A stretch of DNA of 24,770 nucleotides from an uncultured Balneolaceae bacterium (GTDB lineage Bacteria > Bacteroidota > Rhodothermia > Balneolales > Balneolaceae), in assembly GCA_938003885.1 (NCBI GenBank), contig CALKWT010000252.1, positions 1 to 24,770 of the forward strand. The letters are read 5' to 3'. The translations under genes were made by a program, and so were the position numbers. Shown in pieces: positions 1 to 7,756 of this stretch. Numbering within the stretch: position 1 is the first letter of the stretch; every line of letters starts with the position of its first letter. The notes under the pieces are model-generated. The model saw only the letters and a list, made by a program, of their open reading frames with translations, was not told where the DNA came from and ran no database searches.

Positions 1-26
1 ACTTAACCGAAACTCTCTACTTTTAA

Positions 27-98
27 GTGGTCCGAAAAATAGGGAAGCTTACAGATGATATAGCAGAGTACCTGCTGAAAGAGGTAGGATCACTATAA
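27..98 (+). other. possible gene tail at left edge, unresolved
   Basis: Two plus-strand frames stay open near the left edge. One runs from the window start to a TGA at 56-58 and ends in SGPKNREAYR. The other is a short frame ending with TAA at 96-98, whose last residues read KLTDDIAEYLLKEVGSL. The second reads like the end of a real helical protein, but a stop at 24-26 in the same frame limits it to about 23 codons. Together they could be the tail of an upstream gene of the arsenic cluster, possibly with a frameshift. I do not recognise the family, and the window edge prevents a decision. Confidence 0.2.
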
Positions 99-187
99 TT
101 TTGCCAACTATTTTAAAGGTAGTTGGGGATTGGACTTAGAATTTTATATCATCAATGTCATCTGGTTCATGTTTAAAGTTCAGATGA
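94..187 (+). promoter_or_regulatory. arsC upstream region with two inverted repeats
   Basis: A perfect TATAAT lies at 94-99, although no good -35 box is visible 16-18 nt upstream. Downstream are two perfect 7-bp inverted repeats: CCAACTA (104-110) with TAGTTGG (120-126), and TCATCTG (158-164) with CAGATGA (181-187). The second ends one base before the arsC start codon. arsC genes are commonly controlled by ArsR repressors that bind short dyads, so one of these could be an operator, or could form a translation-blocking hairpin in the leader. No arsR is visible in the window, so the role is inference. Confidence 0.3.
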
Positions 188-188
188 G

Positions 189-608
189 ATGGGCAAAAAT
201 ATTTTAGTGCTTTGCACCGGTAATAGTTGCAGAAGTCAGATCGCTGAAGGCTATTTGCGTCACTATGCAAATGAGAAAGCAGAAATTTACAGTGCCGGTG
301 TGGAGACGCACGGTGTCAATCCAAAAGCTATTGCAATAATGCAAGAAGACGGGATGGACATTTCCAGCCACACCTCCAACCACATTGATGAATATAGGGA
401 CATTGATTTTGATTACGTGATAACCGTGTGTGATCATGCCAAAGAGCACTGCCCCTATGTTCCGGCCAGAGTAAAGAAATTTCACTACAATTTCACCGAC
501 CCCGCAAAAGCGACCGGTACGGATGAGGAGATCTACGAACAGTTCAGGCAGGTCAGAAATCAAATCAAAGAGTACTGCGAACGATTTGTGATAGAAAATC
601 TTTCCTAA
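189..608 (+). CDS. arsC: arsenate reductase, thioredoxin-coupled LMW-PTP type
   Basis: Cytoplasmic enzyme that reduces arsenate to arsenite for export. The 139-residue protein is a complete low-molecular-weight tyrosine-phosphatase fold of the Staphylococcus pI258 ArsC type. The N-terminal P-loop CTGNSCRS is at residues 9-16 (nucleophile Cys9, Arg15). The CDHAKEHC segment provides Cys81 and Cys88, the pair that relays the disulfide to thioredoxin. The general-acid Asp is in the DP pair at 104-105. All three redox cysteines of the family are present, so it should be an active reductase rather than a plain phosphatase. The ATG at 189 fits the family N-terminus, although its ribosome binding site is weak. 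A membrane-protein gene follows 66 nt downstream on the same strand. No arsR, acr3 or arsB is visible, so the rest of any arsenic operon must lie to the left. Confidence 0.93.
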   Translation: MGKNILVLCTGNSCRSQIAEGYLRHYANEKAEIYSAGVETHGVNPKAIAIMQEDGMDISSHTSNHIDEYRDIDFDYVITVCDHAKEHCPYVPARVKKFHYNFTDPAKATGTDEEIYEQFRQVRNQIKEYCERFVIENLS

Positions 609-674
609 CCAATACAAGGTCTTCTAAAAACCTTATTGAAGGAAAAGTTTAAAACACCCATCCAATCTGCCAAA

Positions 675-1187
675 ATGGAAAATTATATTTTTACAAATTC
701 TGCCGATTTATGGCGCTTGATCTTTATTACCGTCTGCACCTACATAGCACTTATCATCCTGTTAAGAAGTGCCGGTAAACGTACCCTGGCAAAAATGAAC
801 GCTTTCGATTTCGTTATTACCATAGGAATCGGTTCTGTATTTGCCATCGTTATGATGGATAAAACGGTTTCTTTGATGGAAGGTATCGTTGCATTGGCGT
901 TACTAATCGGATTGCAATTTGCAATTACTTGGTCTACCGTAAATATTAAAGCACTAAACGGCGTGGTCAGATCATCACCCACGCTCTTGCTTTACGACGG
1001 TGAAATGATTGAAAGGAATATGAAAAAAGAACGAGTGACTGAAAGTGAAGTACTGGCGTCATTGAGAAAAGAGGGCGTTCATTCAATTTCCAATGTAAGA
1101 GCAGTCGTATTGGAGTCGAACGGAGAGACTTCCATCTTAATGAGTGATGGAAGCAAAACCTCTGAAACGTTGCACAACGTAAATTAA
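675..1187 (+). CDS. DUF421/YetF-family membrane protein
   Basis: Member of the DUF421 (YetF/YcaP) family of unknown biochemical function. About three N-terminal transmembrane helices are visible within residues 11-90, including the family motif GKRTLAKMNAFDFV at the first helix-loop boundary. They are followed by a soluble YetF-type C-terminal domain with the SSPTLLLYDGEMI and VTESEVLASLRKEGV segments. I place the start at ATG 675, giving 170 residues, because that matches the usual family N-terminus. A TTG at 636 would add 13 residues, and neither start has a clear ribosome binding site. The gene follows arsC by 66 nt and may be co-transcribed with it, but nothing in the protein itself links it to arsenic. 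It ends 9 nt from the convergent ddh gene, and no hairpin terminator is visible between them. Confidence 0.85.
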   Translation: MENYIFTNSADLWRLIFITVCTYIALIILLRSAGKRTLAKMNAFDFVITIGIGSVFAIVMMDKTVSLMEGIVALALLIGLQFAITWSTVNIKALNGVVRSSPTLLLYDGEMIERNMKKERVTESEVLASLRKEGVHSISNVRAVVLESNGETSILMSDGSKTSETLHNVN

Positions 1188-1196
1188 AAATCAGAG

Positions 1197-2177
1197 TTAT
1201 AAATATTTCCGTCTCAACTCTTCAGCACTCTCCGGATGGAGATATCCAGGTGCGATATCGTAGACAGTTTTCGCGCCAGTGGCCCCCTTCTTATAGAGCC
1301 GGTACGCAGCACGGGCATAGGCAATCAGTACACTTGCTGTAAATTCTGGATTGCTGTCGAGTTTCAGGCTGAACTCCACAAGCTGATCTGTACCATTCCC
1401 GGTCTTGCCGCTGTGAATTACAAAACCACCATGAGGCATCGCCTTATGATCTCTCTCCAGCTCTTCTTCTGTTATAAAATGAACTGTCGTTTCGTAATCT
1501 TCAAAGTAATTGGGCATCGTTTTGATCGCCTCGGCAATTTTGCCGTGATCGGCTCCCTCTTCGGCCACTACAAAACACTCCCGTTTATGTTTTTCACCCG
1601 TCGTCAGTTCAGGGTTCTCCCCTGCCCGTACACGCTCCATCGCTTTTTCGGAGGGGAGGGTATACTGTACACCCGCTTTCACTCCTTCAACCCGCCTGAC
1701 AGCATCGGAATGCCCCTGGCTCAGCCCCTTTCCCCAAAAGGTGTAAGTATTTCCATCAGCCAGCACCGCACGGGAAATCACCCGCTGTATTGAAAAAAGA
1801 CCCGGATCCCACCCCGTCGATATAATGCTGATTTTCCCGTTCCTGCGGGCAACTTCATCCACTTTGCTAAAGTGTTCCGGTATGTTGGCATGGGTATCAA
1901 AACTATCTACCGTATTGAAATGTTTCGTAAATGCGGGAGTCTGTTCAGGCAGATCGGATGCCGATCCTCCGCACAAAATCAACACATCAATTTTATCTTT
2001 GAAATCTATCGCCTCATCCACGTGAACAGAGAGGACATCCGGGTTGACTGTATCCACCTTTCCGCGCCGGGAAAAGACAGCTACCAGCTCCATATCAGGT
2101 TGTTGATGAATGGCCATCTCTGCTCCACGGCCTAAATTACCGTACCCGACGATTCCTACTTTTATTCTATCCGACAT
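1197..2177 (-). CDS. ddh: meso-diaminopimelate D-dehydrogenase
   Basis: NADP-dependent enzyme of the dehydrogenase branch of lysine and peptidoglycan-precursor synthesis. It interconverts L-tetrahydrodipicolinate plus ammonia and meso-diaminopimelate in the cytoplasm. The 326-residue protein begins MSDRIKVGIVGYGNLGRG, a Rossmann nucleotide-binding motif (GxGxxG). It carries the Ddh family segments FSRRG, CGGSASDLPEQ, VDSFDTH, STGWDPG, GLSQGHSDAVRR, QYTLPSE, MPHGG and LKLDSNPEFTAS, all resembling the Corynebacterium enzyme. An upstream in-frame ATG at 2252 would add 25 unrelated residues; ATG 2177, preceded by a short GGG-containing Shine-Dalgarno-like stretch, gives the normal family length. 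The gene lies 221 nt downstream of the MATE gene and may be a separate transcription unit. Having ddh allows a one-step route to meso-DAP that bypasses the succinylase or acetylase pathway. Confidence 0.95.
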   Translation of the reverse strand: MSDRIKVGIVGYGNLGRGAEMAIHQQPDMELVAVFSRRGKVDTVNPDVLSVHVDEAIDFKDKIDVLILCGGSASDLPEQTPAFTKHFNTVDSFDTHANIPEHFSKVDEVARRNGKISIISTGWDPGLFSIQRVISRAVLADGNTYTFWGKGLSQGHSDAVRRVEGVKAGVQYTLPSEKAMERVRAGENPELTTGEKHKRECFVVAEEGADHGKIAEAIKTMPNYFEDYETTVHFITEEELERDHKAMPHGGFVIHSGKTGNGTDQLVEFSLKLDSNPEFTASVLIAYARAAYRLYKKGATGAKTVYDIAPGYLHPESAEELRRKYL

Positions 2178-2398
2178 CCCTACGCTGACTTTATAACTTA
2201 AAATTTCAATTTCTGCTCGCCATCGTGCAGTTATACGCCCGAAGCGCCTCATCTGGCTTCAGAACCCTACAGCACGCCCGGATGAGATCCGCTCGTACCT
2301 GACGGATCAACTTCTCCAGCTGCAACACCATGCAATATTTTGGAGTGCCCATAATAAAACAGCTCCCCTCCAATATCCAGATATAATTCTTTAAACTT

Positions 2399-3754
2399 TC
2401 AGGCCTGAACTTCTTCCTTTTTCTTTTCAAAAAGGACAAGTTCTTTCCACTTGCCGTACCGGTAATAGAGGGCTGCAACCACGCTGCTCAGAACAAAACT
2501 AGCCGCCATTCCCAGGCCGATGCCCGCTTCCCCCCACCAATAGGAGAAGAGATAGGTAAGCGGATAACGCAGTATCCAGAATGAGATTAAATTCAGAACG
2601 AGCACCTGAACCATCGCACCGGAGGCTCGCACAATCCCATTTAGAACAAAGTTGACTCCCAGAAAGGGGAAGAAAAATGCGATCGTCCGTAAATATTGAG
2701 CACCGAAACTACGAGAAGCCTCATGATCCAGGAAGAGCCCCACTCCGAAGTCAGCCGACAGAACCAGCAGAAAAGCAATCACAAGCATCACCACCGTATT
2801 GATAATCATCGCATAACGGGTAATCAGAGTGACACGGCCCCATTTATGGATGCCTATGTTTTGGCCGGACATGCTGTTGACAGCGGAACCGAGAGCCAAC
2901 GAGGGGATCAGCAATATACTCTCAAGACGCTGCGCTGCTCCAAATCCTGCTACCACATGTTCACCCATGGAGTTCACGACGCTCATGATAGCCATCATTC
3001 CTGCGGAGATCACAAGCATTTGAAGGGCTGATGGAATTCCCAGCTTCAAGATCAGAAAAGACTCTTCCCTTCCGGGAAGAGTGGGCCGTTTAAACGGTAC
3101 AGCACGGTTACGGAAAATAATGAACAGGCCAAAAGAGAGGGCCAGCCCCTGAGAGAGAACCGTCGCGTAAGCCGCACCTTCAATTCCCCAACCAAATCCG
3201 GCTATAAATAAAGGATCCAGCAGAGCATTCAACATGACGGCGGCGAGCACAAACTGCAGCGGAGTCTTGCTATCCCCCACGGCTCGTAATACAGTCCCGA
3301 TGAAGTTATATCCGATCAGAAAGAATATTCCGATAAAGTTGATCTGGAGATAGGTCTTTGCCGGCTGCAGCATCACGTCCGGAGTGCTCAGAAGGCGAAG
3401 CAGAGGCTCGGCCAAAAAATATCCGGCAACACCAATGACCAAAGACATCAGAAAGAGAATCACCACAAAAGCGTTCAGATATTTCTGCAGCCCCTCCTCA
3501 TTACCCATGCCTTTTTGCTGAGACAGAATTGTAAGCGTGGCACTGTTCACGCCCAGAATCAAGGCAAGAACAGAGAAGAGCACGGTGCTGGAAATCGCTA
3601 CCGTACCCAGAGCATTCGCCCCGATCAGATTCCCAACCCAGAGGGTATCTATAAACTGATAAGAGGTCTGAAGCAGGTTCGTGAGCATGATCGGCAGAGA
3701 AAACGTAATCATCTGCCGCAGCACATTCCCGGTCGTAAAATCAGTCTGTTTCAT
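2399..3754 (-). CDS. MATE-family multidrug/Na+ antiporter
   Basis: Inner-membrane exporter of the MATE family, which extrudes cationic drugs and metabolites in exchange for Na+ or H+. The 451-residue protein has the expected 12 hydrophobic helices in two six-helix halves. Family landmarks include the N-terminal segment SLPIMLTNLLQTSYQFIDTLWVG, with the conserved P, N and D (residues 19-42), and the RAVGDSKTPL loop near 158-167. The second half repeats the pattern at GIPSALQMLVISAGMMAIMSVVNSMG. The C-terminus is a charged cytoplasmic tail rich in Lys and Glu. The start at 3754 is the family-consistent ATG, but only AT-rich sequence precedes it and no strong ribosome binding site is seen. The nearest leftward neighbour upstream is the AhpD-like gene, 131 nt away, so the two might be co-transcribed. 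Substrate cannot be told from sequence. Confidence 0.93.
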   Translation of the reverse strand: MKQTDFTTGNVLRQMITFSLPIMLTNLLQTSYQFIDTLWVGNLIGANALGTVAISSTVLFSVLALILGVNSATLTILSQQKGMGNEEGLQKYLNAFVVILFLMSLVIGVAGYFLAEPLLRLLSTPDVMLQPAKTYLQINFIGIFFLIGYNFIGTVLRAVGDSKTPLQFVLAAVMLNALLDPLFIAGFGWGIEGAAYATVLSQGLALSFGLFIIFRNRAVPFKRPTLPGREESFLILKLGIPSALQMLVISAGMMAIMSVVNSMGEHVVAGFGAAQRLESILLIPSLALGSAVNSMSGQNIGIHKWGRVTLITRYAMIINTVVMLVIAFLLVLSADFGVGLFLDHEASRSFGAQYLRTIAFFFPFLGVNFVLNGIVRASGAMVQVLVLNLISFWILRYPLTYLFSYWWGEAGIGLGMAASFVLSSVVAALYYRYGKWKELVLFEKKKEEVQA

Positions 3755-3885
3755 TTTTATTTATTCGGAGGATGGTATTTTTCCATCCAGACAGAGTTCT
3801 TCTCTTGATGCTTTTTTGGTTCTGATGATAAGAGAGTAAGAGCAGAGCCCGGCCACCCGATGGGAAGGCCCCGCCACCTGAAGAT

Positions 3886-4299
3886 CTACTTCCCTTCATT
3901 GTTGGAAATAGTCACACCTTCCTCTTTAAAAACTTCCTGGGCAACTTTTAAAGCGTTCAGGACACTTGGGAATCCGGTATATGGGATCAGATGGACGATA
4001 CACCCGACAATCTCATCCGGTGTCAGCCCTACAGATAACCCTGTTTTAATGTGCATGCCAATCTGGGGCTTGCCCTGTGCAACAAGGGCAGTTATGGTGG
4101 TCATGACTTTCTGCTTGTTGTCCAGGCCGGATCGTGAGTAGATCTCACCAAAGGCAAACTCTACGACGAAGCGGCTCAAATCAGGGGCAATATCTTCAAA
4201 CGCCTCTCCGATATCCATAAACCCGGTGGGGTCATCATCACTGGAGGAGGTCAACTCCTGAATCTTTTTTATTCCTTTTTTGTAAAGATCACTTTTCAT
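3886..4299 (-). CDS. carboxymuconolactone decarboxylase (AhpD)-fold protein
   Basis: Small alpha-helical protein (137 residues) of the CMD/AhpD superfamily. The C-terminal half carries the family core: the HIKTGLSVGLTPDEIVGCIVHLIPYTGFPSVLNAL segment (residues 83-117), with the His, the G-LT-EI turn and the H...Y.G.P pattern. It lacks the CxxC pair used by true AhpD peroxidase partners, so it is closer to the PcaC-like 4-carboxymuconolactone decarboxylase or uncharacterised CMD branch. Its reaction is not predictable. ATG 4299 is well supported by an AAGGAG ribosome binding site about 8 nt upstream. No other aromatic-degradation gene is nearby, so a role in protocatechuate breakdown is not supported by context. 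Confidence 0.82.
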   Translation of the reverse strand: MKSDLYKKGIKKIQELTSSSDDDPTGFMDIGEAFEDIAPDLSRFVVEFAFGEIYSRSGLDNKQKVMTTITALVAQGKPQIGMHIKTGLSVGLTPDEIVGCIVHLIPYTGFPSVLNALKVAQEVFKEEGVTISNNEGK

Positions 4300-4654
4300 C
4301 TTTTCAACTCCTTAAAATTCATCTTTCATGGTGGGCCCGCAGGAGAGGATCCTGCTGTGCATTTATCGATTTCGGATTCCTGCCGAGAGAGTCCACGTCC
4401 TGAATAATCCAACCTTTTCAAACTTATAAAATACGGAAAATTAACGGCAATTAAATAGATAGTTTAGTTATAAAAAGCTATCATATACACGAAATAGTTG
4501 AGATTTCTGACGTGCGGAAAAGGCCGGGTGGCGCCTTTTGCCTGGTAGCCTGCTATGGATCTGATTGGGGGTAGTATCGTTGCAGGAAAATCCAGGGGAA
4601 TAACTGAGTTTCGATTCCGCTTTACAGATGGCATTTTCAGGGGCTACGCATTAT
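4300..4654. other. 355-nt gap between divergent AhpD-like and PagL-like genes
   Basis: Non-coding stretch that must hold promoters for both flanking genes. Two small hairpins are visible: GCAGGA (4339-4344) with TCCTGC (4350-4355), in the leader of the leftward gene; and AAAAGGC (4518-4524) with GCCTTTT (4533-4539), a 7-bp stem with an 8-nt loop in the leader of the rightward gene. The middle (about 4410-4500) is AT-rich and likely contains the promoters, but I cannot assign boxes with confidence. Confidence 0.4.
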
Positions 4655-5200
4655 ATGACACGTTTTTTGAATTTAAGAACATTCATCGGGGGGCTATTTC
4701 CGGACTTAAAGAGAGTGTTGGCGGGGATCACTCTGTTTCTAATGACAACCCCCCTCTTCGCTCAGGATTTTTCAGTCGGGGTTGCCCCATACTCATTCAA
4801 GTTCTGGGGAGCTGTAGATGGGGCCTCTTCCATCACTGTGGATTACCGCATGAGTTTCATTGATCTTCCGGGGTTCATGGAACCACCGATCATCGGTGCA
4901 CACTATTTTTATCAGTGGGATAAGAAGATCTATAACAGTGCGGCTGCCGGCCCGGTAACCAAAACCACGACAACCGCTATTTCACTGACCCCTCTCAATC
5001 TCAAATATTTTCATCTGGGCGGGATCGCAGCAACCAGTGATTTTCCCATCTCGGGGACTCCAAAAGTTAACTTCTATCTTCAAGCTGTACTCCCGGTTTG
5101 GCGCTTCGAGCTTCGTTACACCCACATCTCCAACGGTTTTGGATTGCTTTACGATCTGAACCCGGGGTTCGATACCCTCTCTCTCCATGTCCGGTTTTAA
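4655..5200 (+). CDS. PagL-like lipid A 3-O-deacylase / acyloxyacyl hydrolase-family outer membrane protein
   Basis: Predicted small outer-membrane beta-barrel enzyme that removes an acyl chain from lipid A. From ATG 4655 the protein is 181 residues, with a signal peptide (hydrophobic VLAGITLFLMTTPLFA, then cleavage before QDFS) and a mature barrel of about 145 residues, which matches PagL size. The diagnostic C-terminal motif is RYTHISNGFGLLYDLNPGFDTLSLHVRF: the His-x-Ser-Asn pair holds the catalytic His and Ser of PagL, the NPG segment follows, and the terminal aromatic residue is the usual barrel-assembly signal. An in-frame ATG at 4628 would lengthen the signal peptide by 9 residues. I prefer 4655 because AGGGG lies 11 nt upstream, though that spacing is long. 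The catalytic acid may be Asp in the GFD segment. The gene is alone on its strand here. Confidence 0.75.
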   Translation: MTRFLNLRTFIGGLFPDLKRVLAGITLFLMTTPLFAQDFSVGVAPYSFKFWGAVDGASSITVDYRMSFIDLPGFMEPPIIGAHYFYQWDKKIYNSAAAGPVTKTTTTAISLTPLNLKYFHLGGIAATSDFPISGTPKVNFYLQAVLPVWRFELRYTHISNGFGLLYDLNPGFDTLSLHVRF

Positions 5201-5203
5201 TAC

Positions 5204-5236
5204 AAAAAAAAGGCTTCGGAATTTCTCCCGAAGCCT
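5204..5236 (-). terminator. rho-independent terminator, probably shared by convergent genes
   Basis: AGGCTTCGG (5211-5219) pairs perfectly with CCGAAGCCT (5228-5236) around an 8-nt loop. The A-run at 5204-5211 becomes a U-tract on the leftward transcript, so it is a strong terminator for the cytochrome peroxidase gene. Because it begins 11 nt after the PagL-like stop codon it may also stop that rightward transcript, though the rightward side has no U-tract. Confidence 0.85.
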
Positions 5237-5348
5237 GTGTAAATAACTTCTGTCACTTCAATTTTTCCACCGTATCTACACGACTGACCCTTTCATTTAG
5301 AGTACGGCAGCTCTTCTCAGAGAGACGCCTTAAAGAGTAAAGAGTCGC

Positions 5349-6365
5349 TTATCTTGGCAGTACCGGATGAGGGACAATCGGAAACTCTCCTGTCAATGTC
5401 TTCAGGAAAGCCACGAGCTGATCCACTTCTTCATCGGTAAATGTACTACCCAGCTGGCTTTCGCCCATAATCCGAACCGCCTCCTCCAGAGTTTCTGCCG
5501 ACCCGTCGTGAAAATAGGGATAAGTCAGTTCCACATTCCGAAGGGGTGCCACCCGGAATACGTACCGGTCAGCAGGGTTGCCAGTGACTTCGTACCGGCC
5601 CAGATCTGCACCTTCTTTATTTTCTGCATGGGTAAACGGAGTAAAGGTTCGCCCACCAAGAAGCGGGCCGTGGTGGCAAGAGATACAGCCTCTGGTTTCA
5701 AAAAGCTCAAGTCCGGCCAGCTCCTGTGCTGTCAGTGCATCCTGGTCTCCTTCAAGGTAGTGATCAAACGGAGAACCATGGGTAATCAGTGTTCGCTCAA
5801 AAGAAGCGATCGCCTTGGCCAGGTTATCAAACGTAAATGGCTCTTCTTCGTCGGGGAAAGCTTCTTCAAAATATGGCCGGTAACCAGAAACCTCCAGTCT
5901 TTCCATCGCCTCTTCCGGTGTCAGGTCCATCTCCACGTGAGCCTGAATCGGGCCTACAGCCTGCTCCTCCAGCGTTGCAGCTCTCCCATCCAGAAACTGG
6001 GCTTTCAGAAAAGCAGCATTATAGACGGTTGGAGTATTACGCGGGCCCAGCCGGCCTTGTTCACCAATGGCTACATCTCTGTGATCTATGCCTGCCGCAC
6101 CAACCAGGTGGCAGCTGTTACAAGAGATGATCCCCGATCGCGACAGACGGGGCTCGAAAAAAAGTTTATGTCCGAGATCGATCTTTTCTTCCGTCATCGG
6201 ATTATCTTCCGGTACGGGTGCCTCCGGTGGGATGACTTCAAAAAGAGGGTTTATATCTACGGTCCAGTCATCTTCCTGGCTGCAACTGGATAGGAGAAAA
6301 AAAGAGCCAAGGGTCAGGGTTAGAATCCCAAGTAACAGAGTTTGTGAACGTTTTACTTTAGCCAT
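5349..6365 (-). CDS. di-heme cytochrome c peroxidase lipoprotein
   Basis: Periplasm-facing peroxidase that reduces hydrogen peroxide with electrons from small c-type cytochromes. The 338-residue protein starts with a lipoprotein signal ending LLSSC (lipidated Cys28), so it is membrane-anchored rather than soluble. Two heme c attachment motifs are present: CNSCH at residues 82-86, with the upstream LGHKLFFEPRLS context typical of the family, and CISCH at 227-231. The C-terminal stretch PLRNVELTYPYFHDGS, followed by RIMGESQLG, is characteristic of classical bacterial cytochrome c peroxidases rather than MauG. The start is secure, with AGGAGG about 7 nt upstream of ATG 6365. The stop is followed about 110 nt later by a strong terminator, so it looks monocistronic. 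Heme demand of this gene fits with the heme-uptake locus elsewhere in the window, but no direct link is shown. Confidence 0.92.
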   Translation of the reverse strand: MAKVKRSQTLLLGILTLTLGSFFLLSSCSQEDDWTVDINPLFEVIPPEAPVPEDNPMTEEKIDLGHKLFFEPRLSRSGIISCNSCHLVGAAGIDHRDVAIGEQGRLGPRNTPTVYNAAFLKAQFLDGRAATLEEQAVGPIQAHVEMDLTPEEAMERLEVSGYRPYFEEAFPDEEEPFTFDNLAKAIASFERTLITHGSPFDHYLEGDQDALTAQELAGLELFETRGCISCHHGPLLGGRTFTPFTHAENKEGADLGRYEVTGNPADRYVFRVAPLRNVELTYPYFHDGSAETLEEAVRIMGESQLGSTFTDEEVDQLVAFLKTLTGEFPIVPHPVLPR

Positions 6366-6744
6366 AAACGGCCTCCTGCAGATTAATTTTCTGATTTATT
6401 CACGTTTCAGCCTGCCCCCGCCAGGGGATAAACTTTCTTCTCAGCAGGCAGCTGTCTCTTTAAAATAGAGAGGCACACCTATCTTTGCAAGCTCTATTAC
6501 AATGGAAAGGTGAATTTTTCGCTATAGTCAACCCTGCCCGATCCTAAAGATTTTATTATGGATAGCCCCGGCATTCTCCCTCTCCGCTCACCCTCTTTCT
6601 GCAGGAACCACACCGTTGCAGTTCAATGAATATTATTTTTATTTGCTGCTAATTGAACCTTATATGATTTACCTGCGTATTATAACTTAACCTGTAGTTT
6701 ATCCATTAATAATAATAGTATCTGCCTTAGATAGGAGGAGAATT
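6366..6744. other. 379-nt divergent intergenic region
   Basis: The region separates the leftward peroxidase gene from the rightward SDR gene. I see no gene in it. There are only weak repeats: TCTCT/AGAGA around TTAAAAT near 6455-6475, and TTCAAT/ATTGAA about 24 nt apart near 6623-6658. The AT-rich last 130 nt probably hold the SDR promoter, followed by an AGGAGGAG ribosome binding site just before ATG 6745. Confidence 0.4.
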
Positions 6745-7494
6745 ATGCTTTTACAAAATAAAGTTGCCATTGTTACGGGTGCCGGATCAGGGATCGGGAA
6801 AGCCATTGCCCTCGCATATGCAAAAGAGGGGGCAAACGTCGTCGTTTCCGACATCGATGAGAAGAGTGGAGAAAAAGTTGCAGCAGCCATCAAACAGGAG
6901 GGCGGGAACGCCATCTTCGTTAAAGCTGATGTGGCAAGCGCGGAGGATAATCAACGGCTGGTACAAGAGGCGGTTAAGGCCTTTGGCCGTCTGGATATCG
7001 CCTGCAATAATGCGGGAATAGCAGGACCGGCGGCACCAACCGGCGAATACGATATAGAGGGATGGAACAGAACCATTGCCATTAATCTGAATGGGGTTTT
7101 CTATGGATGCCGATATCAAATCGAACAGATGCTGAAAAACGGCGGTGGAAATATCGTAAATATGGCTTCCATTCACGGACAAGTCGCTGCGCCGATGAGC
7201 AGTGCCTACACGGCATCTAAACACGGCGTAGTGGGACTCACAAAAAATATTGCGGCAGAATATGGACAACAAAATATTCGCTGCAATGCGATCGGGCCCG
7301 GATACATTTCCACGCCCCTGCTGGACAACAACCTGGATAAAGAAACCCTCACCATGCTGGAAGGGAAAGCTTCTATGAACAGGCTCGGCAACGTGGATGA
7401 AATCGCAGACCTGGTTGTCTTTTTAAGTTCAGATAAAGCAGGTTTTACGACCGGCAGTTATTTCATATCAGATGGCGGTTATACGGCGGTTTGA
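6745..7494 (+). CDS. short-chain dehydrogenase/reductase, NAD-type
   Basis: Classical 249-residue SDR oxidoreductase. It has the cofactor motif TGAGSGIG (residues 11-18), NNAG (88-91), a structural Asn114, and the catalytic Ser142-Tyr155-Lys159 triad (SIHGQ...YTASK). Asp36 at the end of the second beta strand (VVVSDID) indicates preference for NAD(H) over NADP(H). The PG motif after the active site (GPGYISTP, 184-191) and the C-terminal GSYFISDGGYTA are typical of FabG-like and cyclic-alcohol dehydrogenase-like SDRs. Substrate is not predictable. The start is well defined by AGGAGGAG immediately upstream. It is followed by a 262-nt structured gap and then the epimerase gene on the same strand; an operon is possible but not evident, since a terminator-like hairpin lies between them. 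Confidence 0.92.
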   Translation: MLLQNKVAIVTGAGSGIGKAIALAYAKEGANVVVSDIDEKSGEKVAAAIKQEGGNAIFVKADVASAEDNQRLVQEAVKAFGRLDIACNNAGIAGPAAPTGEYDIEGWNRTIAINLNGVFYGCRYQIEQMLKNGGGNIVNMASIHGQVAAPMSSAYTASKHGVVGLTKNIAAEYGQQNIRCNAIGPGYISTPLLDNNLDKETLTMLEGKASMNRLGNVDEIADLVVFLSSDKAGFTTGSYFISDGGYTAV

Positions 7495-7509
7495 GTGGAT
7501 CAACTACCC

Positions 7510-7590
7510 GGTGCCTGTCGCTCGGAAGAGCGTCCAAGGTGAGCTGTAGCACCCTGCAGGCCAGTACGGACACGAATCCCTCTTAGGATT
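7510..7590 (+). other. structured intergenic sequence (nested small hairpins)
   Basis: Starting 16 nt after the SDR stop codon, GGTGC (7510-7514) can pair with GCACC (7549-7553). Inside this is CGCTC (7519-7523) pairing with GAGCG (7528-7532) around a GGAA tetraloop of the GNRA class. A further AATCC (7575-7579) can pair with GGATT (7586-7590). This may be a structured 3' UTR or small RNA, and I do not recognise it as any riboswitch class. Confidence 0.3.
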
Positions 7591-7652
7591 GCAGTTTCAT
7601 AACACGTGGATGTATCGGCCAAATAATTTCGGTTAGAAAAGGCTACGGGGGG

Positions 7653-7723
7653 TGCGGGCATTCGTGTTAATCATTTTGAGAAATTAAACAGAGCATATTC
7701 GCACACGAAATGCCCGCATTTTT
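7653..7723 (+). terminator. long-stem terminator-like hairpin after the SDR gene
   Basis: TGCGGGCATTCGTGT (7653-7667) pairs with ACACGAAATGCCCGCA (7703-7718), giving 15 base pairs with one bulged A, directly followed by five T residues (7719-7723). The loop is unusually long, 35 nt. It probably ends the SDR transcript, about 160 nt after the stop codon. Alternatively it is an attenuator in the epimerase leader, because the epimerase start lies only 33 nt further on. Confidence 0.65.
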
Positions 7724-7756
7724 ATAACTTGAATCCAAAAAAGCCAAACGTATCCA

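Noticed and set aside
4555..4863. Plus-strand frame overlapping the PagL-like gene start
   Set aside because: It is out of frame with the gene that has a clear signal peptide and PagL motif, so it is a shadow.
5349..6365. Di-heme protein could be MauG
   Set aside because: The C-terminal PLRNVELTYPYFHDG and IMGxxQLG segments fit cytochrome c peroxidases, and no methylamine dehydrogenase genes are nearby.
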